DNA of 64,000 bases. It comes from Branchiostoma floridae (lineage: Eukaryota; Chordata; Leptocardii; Amphioxiformes; Branchiostomatidae). The translations under genes and the position numbers were made by a program. Every line of letters begins with the position of its first letter. The first letter of the stretch is position 1. The notes beneath the pieces are model-generated. The model saw only the letters and a list, made by a program, of their open reading frames with translations, was not told the origin of the DNA and made no database searches. The stretch is from positions 3,788,706 through 3,852,705 of the forward strand of contig NC_049983.1 of the NCBI RefSeq assembly GCF_000003815.2. Reading direction: 5' to 3'. Below, piece by piece: positions 23,001-29,989 of the stretch.

Positions 23001-25595
23001 TTTTGATGTCCATCTAATAAGCACTCTGACTCATTGTTGCAAGTGCTGATTGGATGAACATCAAAATGTGAGGTCAACCTTTAGTTACCTCATTTTCATT
23101 TCTTGTTATCTTTAGTTTAATTGATCCTATTTACTGTTCTTTAGTTTGGATATTATTTCGTTTTTACAATTTTTTGTTTGAATATCCTTATGTTATGTAC
23201 TTAGCTTTTATTTGCCTATTTCCTATAGTTTAAAGTTAGTTTTCAACTGTTGCTGGAGGTGTGGGTCATGTAAAGGACATATAAATCCTGTTGCCCACAC
23301 CTCGCAGAACTTTTTCTAGGAATCTTAATAAATAAATAAATAAGTAAATTAGAACCCCAATCTGTAGAGCATTGTAGAGGCTAATTTCATATGAATCATA
23401 TTGAAGAAAATATATATATCTCAAGTCTCTTAATAGCAGAAACTTCACACTCATCACATAGTATTTTTTATGTATTATCAACTTGGTTCGAGAAAAACAT
23501 AACTCATTAAATCAACAAAAACCTGTGTGGTGAATCCTAGTATAACATGTATATAGTATAAAAAGTAGATAAGATAGTGCTAATAATCATTGTAGATTTA
23601 GATTTACGTGAATTGAAAAAAAATTTACATAATAAATCAAGAAATACTAATAGATTTTTGAAGAAGAATATATTAACTTTTTCCAACATTATAAGAGGTG
23701 ATGTTAGCCTGGCTGAAGGCCCAGAAAAAACCTCCTGATAATATATCTGAATTCTTGAGACAATTTCTCTGGTTCAATTCCAATATACTTATTGATAGAC
23801 TACCTTTTTTCTGGGAAGCCTTTAGCCAAAGAGGAATTTTGTTTGTTTATGATTTATTGAACACTGATGGATACTTTATGACTTACAGATCATTTATTGG
23901 TAAATATGGAAGAATTTGTGATGAGCTTAAATTCATACAATTGTTATCCAGTATCCCCTTTAAATAGAAACAAAGTATTCAAGGTATTCCTCTATGTGAA
24001 ACAGCTATTATGCCTGTTACAAAATATTCCAAGTGGGTAAAAGGACTTAAGATAAACAAGGAATTGTACCGTTTTTACTTAGTTGAAAGGAAATGTGTTA
24101 ATTTCCATTGTAAAGCCCAGGAATATTGGATAGAATTGTTTAATGACCAGATACAATGGGATGTAGTATACAGTTTGACCTACAAAACAACTATTGACTC
24201 CTATTTAAGATCCTTTCAATTTAAGTTGTTGCATAATCTTTTTGCTCTTAAGAATAAGCTTTATAAATGAAAATTGTCAGAAAATACACTTTGTTCTTAT
24301 TGTAAGACTGAGGAGGAAACTCCCGTCCACATTTTTAGTCAATGTTCTTTTCTTGTTAAATTTTGGCCTTTGGGGGGATGTAGAAAACTGGATCAGGAAT
24401 CATATGGATATTGTATTTAGATTTACAAGTAGAATTATTTTATTTGGTTCTTTAGGCTATCCTATCATTCTGATAACATTGTTATTAATTGCTAAAATGT
24501 ATATCTTTAAATGTAGACATTTCAAAATTCCTACAATAGATGGCTTTTTAGCCTATGTACATTATTACTACAAAGTAGAGTACATCATTGCTCAAAACTT
24601 ACAGAAAACTGAAAAACACTTGTTAACTCAAACCACCGTATGAAGTCAAAACTGACCCCAGGCGTATATTAATATGTGCCATTATGACATTTCTGGTTGA
24701 AAACAAATTTCCTCCCATGAGTTTGTTTGTATATATGTCTTATAACTTCTCATACGTTTTTACAGAGATTGGCTCATTTTTGATTAAGTTATCATAGAAA
24801 GTTTATGTATGGTCCAGTGGGGTCAAAACTGACCCCAGCATTTTTTAAACAAACTTGTGAGACCCACGCCTAAATTACTTATCGTATGAACACGAAATTT
24901 TCAGAGAATGATTTACATGTGTAAAGAAATCGTAACAACTTTTGTGTTATTATCATGATATATGACGACGCTATGACGTCATTTAGCTTAATTTGGCTGC
25001 CATCTTGGATTTCGACTGATGACGTCATCAAATTAGCATTAAATATGAATATTGAATCGTGAAATTTACGTTGAATTTTATAAGATGTCATGAACAAGTG
25101 TGTTTTGCCAAGAAAACTTTAAAACTTGAATGTTTAAGCCAAAATTAGAAAATTGCATAATAAATATGCCTGTCATAATTCCGTTGCCATGGCAACCTGA
25201 AAAATGATTAACAAACGTTACAAAAAAGGTACGGTGGTTTGAGGGTTAAAGTGAGGACCCTTTGGTTATGCACTGTTAAATTAATTTAGTTGGGAACATG
25301 CAAATTGTCTTTCCTGGTTTAGGTTGCTTTTTGTACATCCACTTTGTATTGTTGTGTCTTTTTTTCAAAAATGAATAAAGATTATGTTAAAAAAAACGTT
25401 AGATATATGGTTTAGTGAAGGTATGCTGATGTCAAACCTTTGTTATTTGATATTGTGATAGACAATCAAGCTGATCTATATCTGTAGTCAATTATCTAAA
25501 CTTGCATTGGCACGGAAATGATTAAACTACACTGTACATGTCATGAATGTAACATAATTTATTTTATTCTGATTCTGTTTTTTCTTGAAGGTTAA
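1317..25595 (+). CDS. Type II membrane protein with pentraxin, hevein-like and Link domains (9-exon model)
   Basis: The spliced model joins 1317-2013, 4396-4523, 5865-5934, 12201-12415, 12550-12952, 15845-16018, 20804-20999, 22396-22472 and 25591-25595. It reads without a stop for 654 codons. There is no N-terminal signal peptide. Residues 1-241 form an acidic, polar tail with NPxY motifs at 28-31 (NPVY), 62-65 (NPIY) and 219-222 (NPKY) and a repeated PYAVRYH at 102-108 and 118-124. Residues 242-264 are one hydrophobic helix preceded by basic residues, which predicts a type II protein (N terminus in the cytosol). The ectodomain holds a pentraxin domain (about 299-503), a hevein-like Cys-rich module (505-563) and a Link domain (563-654). 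NPxY motifs are known endocytic and PTB-binding signals, and Link domains bind hyaluronan in TSG-6 and aggrecan, so a cell-surface glycan receptor is my inference. I know no named orthologue. Weak points are the last exon and possible missed exons in the repeat-filled introns. Confidence 0.78.
2014..3452. other. Intron 1, unique-looking part
   Basis: This is AT-rich intronic sequence with no reading frame I can assign and no clear repeat ends. Confidence 0.5.
3449..4373. mobile_element. TTAA-flanked MITE, piggyBac-like (copy 1)
   Basis: The element is bounded by TTAA on both sides (3449-3452 and 4370-4373). Its inverted ends start CCCTATTCAGACCGGG on the left and close CCCGTCTGAATAGGG on the right. 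A TTAA target duplication next to ends beginning CCC is the signature of piggyBac-type transposition. There is no transposase frame. The interior holds five TGACGTCA octamers (3611, 3760, 3771, 3784, 4026) and the phrase GCCATCTTGGATTT, which recurs in the other TTAA elements of this window. Its right end is only 22 bp from the exon 2 acceptor. Confidence 0.8.
4396..4523 (+). CDS. Membrane lectin exon 2: transmembrane helix (residues 233-275)
   Basis: The acceptor is TATAG at 4391-4395 and the donor gtgggt follows 4523. It enters in phase 1 and leaves in phase 0. It encodes GPFAGHFRKICVV followed by a strongly hydrophobic run up to FACLQIN. The HFRK just before the helix supports a cytosolic N terminus. 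Confidence 0.75.
4541..4749. mobile_element. Small MITE with TAGTTCACCTTTATCC-type ends (copy 1)
   Basis: The left end reads CTAGTTCACCTTAATCCG and the right end GGATAAAGGTGAACTAACG, which are inverted copies about 210 bp apart. The interior phrase GGTTTCAAAT...TTGCAAT..GAAAC recurs in related copies at about 30660-30795, 31897-32050, 32705-32735 and 40885-40990. Confidence 0.7.
5094..5200. repeat. Dispersed repeat, inverted copy at the window's right end
   Basis: The segment from about 5122 is nearly identical, in reverse complement, to 63934-64000. The shared text includes CACTCCTTGGC and TGGACACCTCTTGGCTGAC. The ends of the element are not resolved. Confidence 0.7.
5401..5842. mobile_element. 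Possible degenerate TTAA element with poly-G/poly-C ends
   Basis: It begins TTAACCCTATCTAGAGGGG at about 5402, resembling the left end of copy 1 at 3453, and closes with C-rich sequence and a TTAA at about 5838. The right end is not a clean inverted copy, so the boundaries are tentative. Confidence 0.35.
5865..5934 (+). CDS. Membrane lectin exon 3: extracellular stalk (residues 276-299)
   Basis: The acceptor is CACAG at 5860-5864 and the donor gtacgt follows 5934. It enters in phase 0 and leaves in phase 1. It encodes a Ser/Thr-rich stretch (MVSTTGPSMEEVHTTSTIF) with one NSS glycosylation sequon, which suits a juxtamembrane stalk. Confidence 0.7.
6058..7447. mobile_element. Foldback MITE with TTAAGGTATTT end, split by a later insertion
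   Basis: The left part (6058-6406) matches the left arm of the intact copy at 38559-39214, including ACTCACGGTTGCGCAAA. The right part (7374-about 7447) matches the start of that copy's right arm (GATATCAATTTGCGCAAC) and then breaks off. The interruption at 6407-7373 is a separate TTAA element, so the order of insertion can be read directly. Confidence 0.8.
6407..7373. mobile_element. TTAA-flanked MITE, piggyBac-like (copy 2), nested
   Basis: TTAA flanks lie at 6407-6410 and 7370-7373. The left end reads CCCTCAAACACCCGAGTG and the right end CGGGTGCTTGAGGG. Subterminal CATTTGGACCCC and TTTAGACCCCACTC are also inverted copies. The interior has TGACGTCA at 6759 and 6805 and GCCATCTTGGATTT, shared with the copies at 3453 and 24627. 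No transposase frame is present. Confidence 0.85.
7669..7868. mobile_element. Short foldback element of about 200 bp
   Basis: The left arm runs from CCAAACTTTGTAGTCTCTAC through GGAAAACCGTAGAAATGGAA to CCAGAGGAGTGAACAGT. The right arm is its inverted copy, ending GTAGAGACTACAAACTTTGG. A related fragment (CTCCTCTGGCCGGCTGACTCC, ATTTCTACGG) lies at about 22785-22870. Confidence 0.8.
7820..10005 (-). mobile_element. Ty3/Gypsy LTR retrotransposon remnant, internally deleted and interrupted
   Basis: Read on the minus strand, about 9990-9690 encodes a Gag N-terminal region (GGDSNGIAARWKTWKRSF, then DEQKKALLLHSAG). About 9590-9210 jumps to the RNase H/integrase junction with the zinc-binding pair CKSCHGCQ and the integrase start ILVIVDYYSRYFEV. 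About 9200-9030 continues with LKEFLQEYGIEHHKVE and RQNRTLMKAIRIA. After an inserted CR1-like LINE (about 8330-9000), the integrase C-terminal part resumes (LMFGR near 8300). The body of Gag, protease and reverse transcriptase is missing, and frameshifts and stops are present. I could not identify LTRs. Confidence 0.82.
8330..8990 (-). mobile_element. CR1-like LINE 3' fragment inserted in the Gypsy copy
   Basis: On the minus strand, 8965-8513 is open for 150 codons and shows the typical C-terminal region of CR1/L2-type ORF2: VQYCSPLLASM, VRKLQIVQNRACRLL, KTNSGKRTFLYRAIMLWNSL and SFKQAISN. The 3' end is an AAC/AAT-rich tail visible on the + strand at 8331-8370 (TGTTGTTGTTTATTTGC). The reverse-transcriptase core is absent, which is the usual 5' truncation. 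Confidence 0.85.
10160..10700. repeat. Tandem duplication of about 300 bp
   Basis: Two adjacent diverged copies share the order GGTCATGTC..AGCTGGGA, TGATAGGGA.AGCCAT, GACAGGAAAT.TTACATAT, CTTGAATGATGGC and CATGGCATATACTAAAG. The first starts near 10163 and the second near 10466. Confidence 0.75.
10718..10769. repeat. CA microsatellite
   Basis: A run of ACACAC with a few interruptions (caaacac, cagacac). Confidence 0.9.
11070..11465. repeat. 29-bp minisatellite, about 13 units
   Basis: The unit GGAATGTGGGACATGCTGGG plus a nine-base tail repeats every 29 bp. The tail alternates between TCCATTGGT and TTTCTTGGT. The array is almost invariant in its middle and degenerates at both edges. Since 29 is not a multiple of three, each frame cycles through all codon phases. 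No stop occurs in the core unit in several frames on both strands, which produces long spurious open frames. Confidence 0.95.
12201..12415 (+). CDS. Membrane lectin exon 4: pentraxin domain, first half (residues 299-370)
   Basis: The acceptor is ACTGTAG ending at 12200 and the donor gtaagt follows 12415. It enters in phase 1 and leaves in phase 0. It encodes VYRISFPAPRSANNY, SFTLCLQMRTDMS, a YSDAALVSYA segment and NELLIFNEG. These follow the order of C-reactive protein (FVFP, FTVCLHFYTELS, IFSYAT, NEILIF). The first pentraxin cysteine is the C of TLCLQ. Confidence 0.88.
12550..12952 (+). CDS. Membrane lectin exon 5: pentraxin domain, second half (residues 371-505)
   Basis: The acceptor is TTCCAG ending at 12549 and the donor gtaagt follows 12952. 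It enters in phase 0 and leaves in phase 1. It contains WHAVCVTWRSTDGSWQMYTDG (second pentraxin cysteine), WILAQEQDTLGGGF with the calcium-binding QEQDxxGG signature of pentraxins, and GELSQVNLWDRVLTPAEI. Retention of the E/Q/D residues suggests that calcium binding is kept. Confidence 0.92.
14039..14944. mobile_element. TIR element with CCCCATTCCACT ends and GCGCTCTCAC subrepeats
   Basis: The left end GGCCCCCATTCCACTTGACG and the right end CGTCCTAGTGGAATGGGGCC are inverted copies, each followed inward by runs of GCGCTCTC/GAGAGCGC. The interior is AT-rich and non-coding. The GC-rich subterminal arrays contrast sharply with the surroundings. Confidence 0.75.
14945..15276. repeat. GC-rich GGCGCTCTCAC / GCGATGG repeat array
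   Basis: Many short copies of CGGCGCTCTCACCGCG and CCATCGCCGTG occur in both orientations, including a perfect local duplication around ATGGCAGGGCTCCATACCAT (15060 and 15112). The array closes with GAGTGGAATGGGGG at about 15262-15275, the same terminus as the element on its left, so it is probably a second or rearranged copy. Confidence 0.8.
15845..16018 (+). CDS. Membrane lectin exon 6: hevein-like eight-cysteine module (residues 505-563)
   Basis: The acceptor is GATAG ending at 15844 and the donor gtacat follows 16018. It enters and leaves in phase 1, so it is a symmetrical, shuffling-competent exon. It encodes KWREDGQCGEGYPAADG, ECDPGGIYPCCSDENWCGN and TTEHCDCPDCVDYR. Eight cysteines in the order C, C, CC, C, C, C, C, with CCS followed by five residues, WCG and then TxxxC, match the chitin-binding type 1 (hevein) pattern. 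Chitin or GlcNAc binding is an inference from that pattern only. Confidence 0.82.
17018..18770. other. Intron 6, no gene seen
   Basis: This is AT-rich sequence without assignable coding exons. A 120-codon open frame at 18163-18525 has no recognisable motif and no support. Confidence 0.4.
18775..19235. repeat. Dispersed non-autonomous repeat
   Basis: The segment ends AACTAGAAAGGCCGACATTT, GCTTGAGAGCAAATGCAGCATATTTCAGCCAT. An inverted copy of this terminus lies at about 45205-45258 (ATGGCTGAAATATGCTGTAT, AAGCAAATGTCGGCC). The left part starts TTACCTTCGCCAGAATGGCA. The full element ends are not determined. Confidence 0.55.
19260..19920. repeat. Tandem repeat, 120-145 bp unit, about six copies
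   Basis: The phrase TGCAAGAATGGACTCTTCCA followed by CACCCCATGTGAAATTGCA and CCAGTCCAAAAATAC recurs from about 19274, 19360, 19503, 19624, 19764 and 19897. The copies are well diverged, so the array is old. Confidence 0.8.
20046..20071. repeat. Near-perfect 26-bp palindrome
   Basis: GGTCAACGACCT and its inverse AGGTCGTTGACC are separated by two bases (TG). The palindrome sits about 60 bp after a TATATATAGAC stretch and two ATTGG boxes (19930-20020), so the block looks promoter-like, but no transcript start can be assigned. Confidence 0.85.
20118..20790. repeat. Tandem repeat family with about 165-bp unit and terminal hairpin (lectin intron copy)
   Basis: Units contain ACCAAATTTCAGGTCATTTG, AGGGAACAGG and GCCAAAATTAAG..TTT. 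The block ends with CAGGAGAAAGAAAGAAACAT, AATATATTTC and the hairpin CCATACCTATGGTATGG at about 20759-20775, directly before exon 7. The same family lies in opposite orientation at 41930-42800. Confidence 0.8.
20804..20999 (+). CDS. Membrane lectin exon 7: Link domain, first part (residues 563-628)
   Basis: The acceptor is CCGCAG ending at 20803 and the donor gttggt follows 20999. It enters in phase 1 and leaves in phase 2. It encodes AGKYKYNLEEARQACEEKGA, VIASYNQLYDAWKDGMDHC and GWLSDGTARHP, a textbook Link-module order (AGRYxxTxxEAxxAC, LATxxQLxxAWxxGxxxC, GWLxDGxVRYP). The donor at AG|gttggt was chosen over the upstream CAG|gtagcc because only it keeps the frame into exon 8. Confidence 0.93.
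21344..21907. mobile_element. MITE with GGGTGAT..GAGGCCGAGGACTT ends
   Basis: The left end ACGAGGGGTGAT..AAGTCCTCGGCCTCACCCA and the right end TGGGTGAGGCCGAGGACTT followed by GATCACCCGTCGT are inverted copies 560 bp apart. A partial terminus (GGGTGAGGCTGAGAACTTG, GATCACCCCTC) lies at 46424-46458. Confidence 0.8.
22396..22472 (+). CDS. Membrane lectin exon 8: Link domain, C-terminal part (residues 628-654)
   Basis: The acceptor is CCCAG ending at 22395 and the donor gtaagt follows 22472. It enters in phase 2 and leaves in phase 1. It encodes KHCGSVGINLCYWRSTYDAW followed by CFRK, the end of a Link module (typical closing motif YDVYCF). The complete domain has two cysteines beyond the usual four (CVC in exon 7 and NLC here), perhaps an extra disulphide. 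Confidence 0.88.
22885..23345 (+). mobile_element. LINE 3' end with TAAA tail
   Basis: About 22885-23048 encodes RIVDIWNALQSEIRQLRPNP and HFKQSVIEHLL, matching the C terminus of CR1/L2-type ORF2 (IWNSLP, then a short FKxxL segment). About 280 bp of 3' UTR follow and end in (AATA)n at about 23325-23345. Confidence 0.7.
23640..25397 (+). mobile_element. L1/Tx1-type LINE remnant
   Basis: Broken frames between 23698 and 24640 encode LDNIS-like text, RLPFFWEAFSQRGILFVYDL, KTTIDSYLRSFQFKLLHNLF and a cysteine/histidine knuckle TLCSYCKTEEETPVHIFSQC. These match the C-terminal region of L1/Tx1-clade ORF2. It is interrupted at 24623-25249 by a TTAA element and ends at about 25372-25397 with AATAAAG and an A-rich tail. 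Several stops and frameshifts make it inactive. Confidence 0.8.
24623..25249. mobile_element. TTAA-flanked MITE, piggyBac-like (copy 3), inside the L1 remnant
   Basis: The right end is ACGGTGGTTTGAGGGTTAA (TTAA at 25246-25249). The left end TTAACTCAAACCACCGTA at 24623 is its inverse with two bases lost. Inside are CAAAACTGACCCCAG, TGACGTCA at 24974 and 25020 and GCCATCTTGGATTT, as in copies 1 and 2. Confidence 0.75.
25591..25595 (+). CDS. Membrane lectin exon 9, tentative: stop codon
   Basis: After exon 8 (phase 1), the acceptor TTCTTGAAG at 25582-25590 gives GGT then TAA, ending the protein right after the Link domain. The remainder would be 3' UTR. An AATAAA lies at about 26151. Reading through the exon 8 donor would also stop within a few codons, so the protein end is little affected if this exon is wrong. 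Confidence 0.4.
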
Positions 25596-25914
25596 ACCAA
25601 AGATTTGCGGGGCGATTCGGGCTACCAGAGGGCGAACAGAAAAGCTAACCTGATGGCAACCCTGACATGTACAGCATTTACCCTACTGCTCCCCCATACA
25701 CTGGTGCCTCAACACAGGTCCACCACTGCAACTGTTGTGTCAACTCTTCATCTACTGATGGGAGGCCTGTTTTGGGCACCTCTCTTTTTCTCTATTTCTC
25801 TTAGTCATGATATTGTTTATTACTGGCGTTTACAAATTCTACTTTCGAACATGTAACCACTGACTTCAGTCAACTTTGGTACATTCTTTTTTTTAAATTT
25901 TTGTGATTAACTAT

Positions 25915-27070
25915 TTAGACATAGGCACACAATTACAGGTAACAAGTTGGCAATATCTAGAGTGTGAGCAGTCCTGAATTTTAGGGAGAAAGTCTGGGGT
26001 GTGGATCTTGTCATAGAGGCTGTGCCAACAGATTATTACCTTTTATTACCATTCATTTACATACACTGCCAAAATAATTTTGTCTTGTTTTGCTTACCCC
26101 AGGGACAATTCGTATATGAAGAAAAATATTCTTGCAGGTAGAAAATGTAGAATAAAATTCAAGCAAAATGAGAAACTACAAAAAAATTTCTAGAGATTTA
26201 AGCAAAATCTTCTTATTTCTTCTTATAATGCAAGAAAAAAAAAAACTGTAGAAATTCTTCTTTTTTACATCAATTAAGCAGATTCAACTCTTAAGAAATA
26301 CCAGAAGTCTTTCTTCCCTTTCTCCAAATATGACAGTAATTCTTGTGAGGAAGCAAAGCAAGATAAACAAGAAAACGCATTTTTGGAAATACACGAAAAA
26401 AAATCTTAAATTGTCTCAAAAACTAATAACAAGCAAAGCTTTGCTTGCCCCAGGGACAAGCACATTTTTCTAAGGTTTCCTAGGGGCAGAATAACTTTCT
26501 TCCTGTAAGATATATTTCCTGTGAGGAAGCAAAACAAGATAGACAAGAAAAACATTTTTAGCAGTGTACAAGCACACAGTGTCCTTTTGATGGCAGATAC
26601 CGTACCAAGCATTTTTGGTGAAAAGTGAGAAACAATCAGATTGTGAGTCTCTACTTGGTAACTGTGGCTCTGTCATAGAAGTAGCCGCTGTGTTAAAACA
26701 TTCTACATTAGACTTATTACTTGTTACAACCATTTATTCAGATACAGGCACGCAATGTCCTTCTGGTGACATATGTCATACCAAGTTTACTCGGCAAAAA
26801 GTGAACAGCACTGAGATTGCGAAGTTTCTATGAAATCGTAGTAGACGATGTTCCAACAGATGCATTTTTATTGCTTAACTTTACCATTTTTTAGATCATA
26901 TCAACTTTATTTAGTGATAAGTCACCAACATCCAGATTGTGAGTTTTCCGTAATGTTTTGTAGGCATTGGCTTTTAGAAAGTGTGATCTTGTCGTAGAAG
27001 TAGACGTTGTGCCAATAGCAGTGCCATAGCCTTTCATTGCCAATGATTTTGATACAACCATCTCATGCTG
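25915..27070. repeat. Diverged repeat blocks of 110-160 bp
   Basis: Four blocks (about 25972, 26638, 26815 and 26933) share GATTGTGAGT, CTTGTCATAGAAGTAGACGT, GTGCCAACAGAT and TTACCATTTATTT. Between them lies a local inverted repeat of GCTTTGCTTGCCCCAGGGAC-like text (26093 and 26432). No gene is visible. Confidence 0.5.
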
Positions 27071-27641
27071 AGATCTAATTTTTTTGTCATGTCTATCTAT
27101 CTTAGAAAACAGACTAGTAGTCCACCAAAGCAGTCTGAATACATGTAACACCATCTGCGCATAGACGTTATTCATCTTTATCATTGAGTCCCATTTTTGC
27201 AAGTATATATTTACCATAAGGAACCAAAAAAAAGTTAGATAAAAGTCTATACAGTTGAAAGTCTAAGACAAAAGTAAGAACTGAAAACATGTTCCATCTA
27301 TCCATCTAAAGGCAAAAGGGAAGTATATACTCTGGTCTCAGAGCTAACACTTGTATGGAAGACACCTTGAATTTAAACTCTTGTGAATGTAGTTCATATT
27401 TTAAAACAACTGCATTGATTTTTTTTGTTACAGGTAACGGCTTTCTTCTGTGTATCAATGATATCAGTGGATTTTAAGGTCATGTTAATCATATTTTTGG
27501 AGGAAAAATAGCCAAAACCTCCATGCATATATGATCTAAAAGTGGCAAAAACTTCAATCAAGTATAAAAAGTCAAATGAAAAAAGAAACTGAAATTAAAA
27601 AAAAACAAAAATAAAAGGGTATTTGCCCAATATACCCTTTC

Positions 27642-29415
27642 GTAGAGGTGGTCACTTGTAAAACTTTGACTGTATGTCATAGGTCAGGTAGTCCTTATGT
27701 AGGTGTGGTCAGTAGTACAGGTTTGACTGCATATCAAAAGCGAGGTGGTCATTGTGTAGAGGTGGTCATTAGTACAGGTTTGACTGTATATCAAAAGCGA
27801 GGTGGTCCTTGTGTAGAGGTGGTCACTAGTACAGGTTTGACTTTATATCAATAGCAAGGTGGTCCTTATGTAGAGGTGGCTACTAGTACAGGTTTGACTG
27901 TATATCAATGGCCAGGTGGTCCTTATGTAGAGGTGGTCATTAGTACAGGTTTGACTGTATATCAAAAGCCAGGTGGTCCTTATGTAGAGGTGGTCACTAG
28001 TACAGGTTTGACTTTATATCAAAAGCGAGGTGGTCCTTGTGTAGAGGTGGTCACTAGTACAGGTTTGACTTTATATCAATGGCCAGGTGGTCCTTATGTA
28101 GAGGTGGCTACTAGTACAGGTTTGACCGATATCAATGGCCAGGTGGTCTTAATGTACAGTTGGTCATTAGTGCAGGTGTGACTGTATATCAATAGCATTA
28201 GGTGGTCCTTATGTAGCAGTGGTCGCTAGGACAAGTTTGACTGCATATCAATCGCCAGGTGGTCCTTATGTAGAGGTGGTCATTAGTACAGGTTTGACTG
28301 TATATCAATGGCCAGGTGGTCCTTATGTAGAGGTGGTCATTAGTACAGGTTTGACTGCATATCAAAAGCGAGGTGGTCATTGTGTAGAGGTGGTCACTAG
28401 TACAGGTTCGACTTTATATCAATAGCAAGGTGGTCCTTATGTAGAGGTGGCTACTATTACAGGTTTGACTGTATATCAATAGCAAGGTGGTCCTTATGTA
28501 GCAGTGGTCGCTAGGACAAGTTTGACTGTATATCAATCGTCAGGTGGTCCTTATGTAGAGGTGGTCATTAGTACAGGTTTGACTGTATATCAATGGCCAG
28601 GTGGTCTTTATGCACAGTTGGTCATTAGTACAGGTGTGACTGTATATCAATAGCAAGGTGGTCCTTATGTAGCAGTGGTCGCTAGGACAAGTTTGACTGT
28701 ATATCAATCGTCAGGTGGTCCTTATGTAGAGGTGGTCATTAGTACAGGTTTGACTGTATATCAATGGCCAGGTGGTCCTTATGTAGAGGTGGTCATTAGT
28801 ACAGGTTTGACTGTATATCAATGGCCAGGTGGTCCTTATGTAGAGGTGGTCATTAGTACAGGTTTGACTGTATATCAATGGCCAGGTGGTCCTTATGTAG
28901 AGGTGGTCATTAGTACAGGTTTGACTGTATATCAATGGCCAGGTGGTCCTTATGTAGAGGTGGTCATTAATACAGGTTTGACTGTATATCAATAGCAAGG
29001 TGGTCCTTATGTAGAGGTGGTCATTAGTACAAGTTTGACTGCATATCAATGGCCAGGTGGTCCTTATGTAGAGGTTGTCACTAGTACAGGTTTGACTGTA
29101 TATCAATGGCCAGGTGGTCCTTATGTAGAGGTGGTCACTAGTACAGGTTTGACTGTATATCAATGGTCAGGTGGTCCTTATGTAGAGGTGGTCATTAGTA
29201 CAAGTTTGACTGTATATCAATGGCCAGGTGGTCCTTGTGTAGAGGTGGTCATTAGTACAGGTTTGACTGTATATCAATGGCCAGGTGGTCCTTATGTAGA
29301 GGTGCACGTGGTCATTAGTACAGGTTTGACTGTATATCAATGGCCAGGTGGTCCTTATGTAGAGGTGGTCATTAGTACAAGTTTGACTGCATATCAATGG
29401 CCAGGTGGGCCTTAT
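27642..29415. repeat. 57-bp minisatellite, about 31 units
   Basis: The unit GGTGGTCCTTATGTAGAGGT followed by GGTCATTAGTACAGGTTTGA, CTGTATATCAATGGCCA repeats every 57 bp for about 1.77 kb. Because 57 is 3 x 19, the + frame gives a 19-residue period (GGPYVEVVISTGLTVYQWP). Some units end CAATAGC and carry an in-frame stop. Variants AAAAGCGA, AATAGCAA and AATGGCCA cluster, pointing to local unit turnover. There is no start-codon context, splice site or promoter, so coding function is unlikely. Confidence 0.95.
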
Positions 29416-29419
29416 GTAA

Positions 29420-29592
29420 TAGTTACCCCATGGGCGGGCCAAGTTTTCTGTGTATATCACCAGGCCCGCCCACCGAGGGGTTTCTAGTCTCCTAGACTAG
29501 AAACCCCTTCGCCCTCGGGGAGACTAGAAATCCCCGAGATGGCGGGCCTGGTGATATACACAGAAAACGAGGCCAAGGCCATGGGGTAACTA
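29420..29592. mobile_element. Foldback MITE with TA target duplication
   Basis: TA is followed by GTTACCCCATGGGCGGGCC and AAGTTTTCTGTGTATATCAC. The right arm is the inverted copy, ending GGCCATGGGGTAAC before TA. The centre is CTAGTCTCCTAGACTAG. The arms of about 75 bp make almost the whole element a hairpin. Confidence 0.9.
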
Positions 29593-29599
29593 ACTTAGC

Positions 29600-29840
29600 C
29601 TCGGGTGCAGGTTTTCCGGTGATTGGCTTTGAATGTGCCAGCTTAGTTGACAACTATATATGCCTGAATAACAATATGAAGATACAATTTCTACTTTATT
29701 TCTACTTTTATATCTCAAAGTCTCGAACAGGAAGGAGCAGTCTCTTGGTAACCGACTACCCTTTATGAAAACCACGATTTTTGTCTTTTTATGGTTGACT
29801 TTTAGCCTCCAAGATTTACAGTGCTCTTCTAAGCCCACAG
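29600..29840 (-). mobile_element. LINE reverse-transcriptase fragment
   Basis: On the minus strand it encodes CKSWRLKVNHKKTKIVVF, KGSRLPRDCSFLFE and VEIVSSYCYSGI, matching the region after the catalytic YxDD of CR1-like elements (W.LKVN..KTK, YxYLGI). Confidence 0.75.
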
Positions 29841-29989
29841 CAAGTAAATTTTATGGATGACATCACTGCGCGCATTAAGTTTTAGCCTGATTTCAGAAAA
29901 AAAACAAGAATTTTTTTCTTCTGCAGGGATGGTCAACATAAAGAGAAAGTACCAAAATGAGCAAATATGTTGTGTTGTAGCCTAATAAT

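Noticed and set aside
27642-29415. CRISPR-like array
   Set aside because: Units are contiguous tandem copies without unique spacers, and the window is eukaryotic.
27876-29487. Repeated-peptide open frames in the 57-bp array, both strands
   Set aside because: There is no start context, splice sites or promoter, and stops recur in some units. It is better explained as a minisatellite.
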